Source: Microthrixaceae bacterium
GTDB lineage: Bacteria > Actinomycetota > Acidimicrobiia > Acidimicrobiales > Acidimicrobilacustridaceae
DNA: 6,801 nucleotides
Direction: 5' to 3'
NCBI GenBank assembly: GCA_023264915.1
Contig: JAHFUU010000137.1
Span: 1-6,801 of the forward strand
In this document: positions 5,903 to 6,801 of the stretch, in pieces
Position numbering within the stretch: the first letter of the stretch is position 1
Layout of the letters: the number at the start of each line of letters is the position of its first letter
Made by a program: the position numbers and the translations under genes
Notes under the pieces: generated by a model
Seen by the model: the letters and a program-made list of their open reading frames with translations, nothing else
Told to the model about the DNA's origin: nothing
Database searches by the model: none

Positions 5903-6705
5903 CCAGCACGCCGTGTCGGGCCGTAGACGGATACGTGCTGCCGCGCTGACTCGGGGTGGAACGGCGAGCCGTCATAGCTCAGCCAGCGGTGCTCGAGATG
6001 AAGGCCCGCATGTGCAGCGAGATCGTCGAGCTGGGAAGGGGACTGGTAATGGACCTGCCACGGCCGCAACTTGGTGCCAGCCTCGGTCATCTCCACGTAC
6101 TGGCCCATGATGGTCTGGCGTGCCTCGTCGATGACCGCGGCGCTCAGCACCAAGCGGTCAGCGGTAAGGCTTCGCACCGTGACCCGTTCGGAGTGGTCAA
6201 CGACGAGATCGGGAACGAACGCCTCGACGACCAGCCACCCGCTGTCGCCGAGGCAGGCGGCGGCCCGCTCCAGGCATCTGGCCTGGACCTCATCTGTCGG
6301 CAGGTTGAAGAAGGTGTTGTAGGCCGCATAGATGACATCGACCTCCACGGCTTCGGGACGCTCGAGCGGCCGCAGCGGCAGGGGAACCTCGGCCATGTCG
6401 CCGAGTTGCACGGCGAGAGAGCTTGCCCCAGGTTTGGCCGACAGAACCTGCAACATCGACTGCGAGCTGTCGATCCCTCGCACGTCAAGGCCCCGAGCTG
6501 CCAGCGGAAGGGCGACCCGGCCCGTGCCGATTCCCAGCTCGATCAGGCACGGGGTTCCGTCGTTTGGAGATCGACGGGATGCTGCCTCACGCGCGAGCTG
6601 TTCGAGCCTGTCGAGGCATGCCTCGATGTCGCCGTGCTGATCGAACCAGTCCTCGTAGACGTCAGCGAACCTCTCGCCGTAGGTGGTGTGGTCATAGCCT
6701 TCCAT
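5899..6705 (-). CDS. Class I SAM-dependent methyltransferase
   Basis: A 268-residue Rossmann-fold methyltransferase (Methyltransf_25/11 type). Motif I is ELGIGTGR (56-63), with G58, G60 and G62 binding S-adenosylmethionine. D79 in GIDSS would hold the ribose hydroxyls. GDMAEVPL (102-109) supplies the adenine-contact acidic residue, and VIYAAYNTFFNL (124-135) is the post-motif II strand. A helical N-terminal cap (YGERFADVYEDWFDQHGD) precedes the fold. A C-terminal beta part ends in HVSVYGPTRRAG. There is no signal peptide or membrane segment. The open frame extends to 6792, but its first 29 residues are not protein-like. ATG 6705 (MEGYDHTTYG) matches the usual start of such enzymes, although its ribosome site is weak (AAAGG, 13 bases away). 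The acceptor substrate cannot be predicted. It reads into the arylsulfatase 69 bp downstream, likely one transcript. Confidence 0.9.
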   Translation of the reverse strand: MEGYDHTTYGERFADVYEDWFDQHGDIEACLDRLEQLAREAASRRSPNDGTPCLIELGIGTGRVALPLAARGLDVRGIDSSQSMLQVLSAKPGASSLAVQLGDMAEVPLPLRPLERPEAVEVDVIYAAYNTFFNLPTDEVQARCLERAAACLGDSGWLVVEAFVPDLVVDHSERVTVRSLTADRLVLSAAVIDEARQTIMGQYVEMTEAGTKLRPWQVHYQSPSQLDDLAAHAGLHLEHRWLSYDGSPFHPESARQHVSVYGPTRRAG

Positions 6706-6801
6706 CGCGGCAAGTCTGCCTTTGCCACAATGGTGCAGCACCTTCGGCCCCTTCTGATGGCAGGCATCCTTGAGCACCCCTGATCCGCCCAACCCGACCA
6801 G
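6706..6801 (-). promoter_or_regulatory. Upstream region of the methyltransferase, possible leaderless promoter
   Basis: These 96 bp to the right edge hold no recognisable gene. On the minus strand CAGACT (6718-6713) matches only the A2/T6 positions of a -10 box but ends exactly seven bases before ATG, the same spacing as at the esterase. No good -35 is seen. A promoter may also lie beyond the window. Confidence 0.2.

Noticed and set aside
5956..6783. 275-codon plus-strand frame opposite the methyltransferase
   Set aside because: It is long and fairly protein-like, but it mirrors the codon bias of the real gene, which has clear SAM-binding motifs; no domain is seen in the antisense product.

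Overview
High-GC window with GC-rich third codon positions and GTG starts. Gene families and base composition point to an actinobacterium. A soil or aquatic high-GC lineage such as Acidimicrobiia or a Nocardioides-like group is a guess; genus cannot be fixed from the sequence.

Layout from left to right: (1) The 3'-truncated minus-strand gene at 1-1037 runs off the left edge and encodes a five-helix membrane protein with a histidine-rich outer region. (2) A roughly 550 bp gap without a convincing gene follows, with several short GC-rich hairpins and an inverted repeat near its right end. (3) A plus-strand gene at 1589-2077 encodes a small orphan zinc-ribbon protein. (4) A 141 bp gap holds three copies of a CTGAACCTG motif and a plausible leaderless promoter. 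(5) A plus-strand class C beta-lactamase-fold serine hydrolase (family VIII esterase type) lies at 2219-3469. (6) A convergent, large type I arylsulfatase lies on the minus strand at 3481-5829. (7) A class I SAM-dependent methyltransferase at 5899-6705 is on the same strand, 69 bp upstream of the sulfatase.

Working picture: the methyltransferase and arylsulfatase may be co-transcribed and face the esterase tail to tail, with 11 bp between stop codons. Sulfatase plus esterase suggests hydrolysis of sulfate and carboxylic esters, perhaps in catabolism of organic compounds, but no substrate can be read from the sequence. The left-edge membrane protein could be metal-related because of its histidine clusters; this is inference.

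I see no phage, transposase, CRISPR, tRNA or rRNA and no clear new multi-gene system. The most unusual points are the left-edge membrane gene, the orphan zinc-ribbon protein, and a low-complexity 18-bp tandem repeat inserted in frame into the arylsulfatase C-terminal domain beside a sequence resembling a dispersed repeat element.
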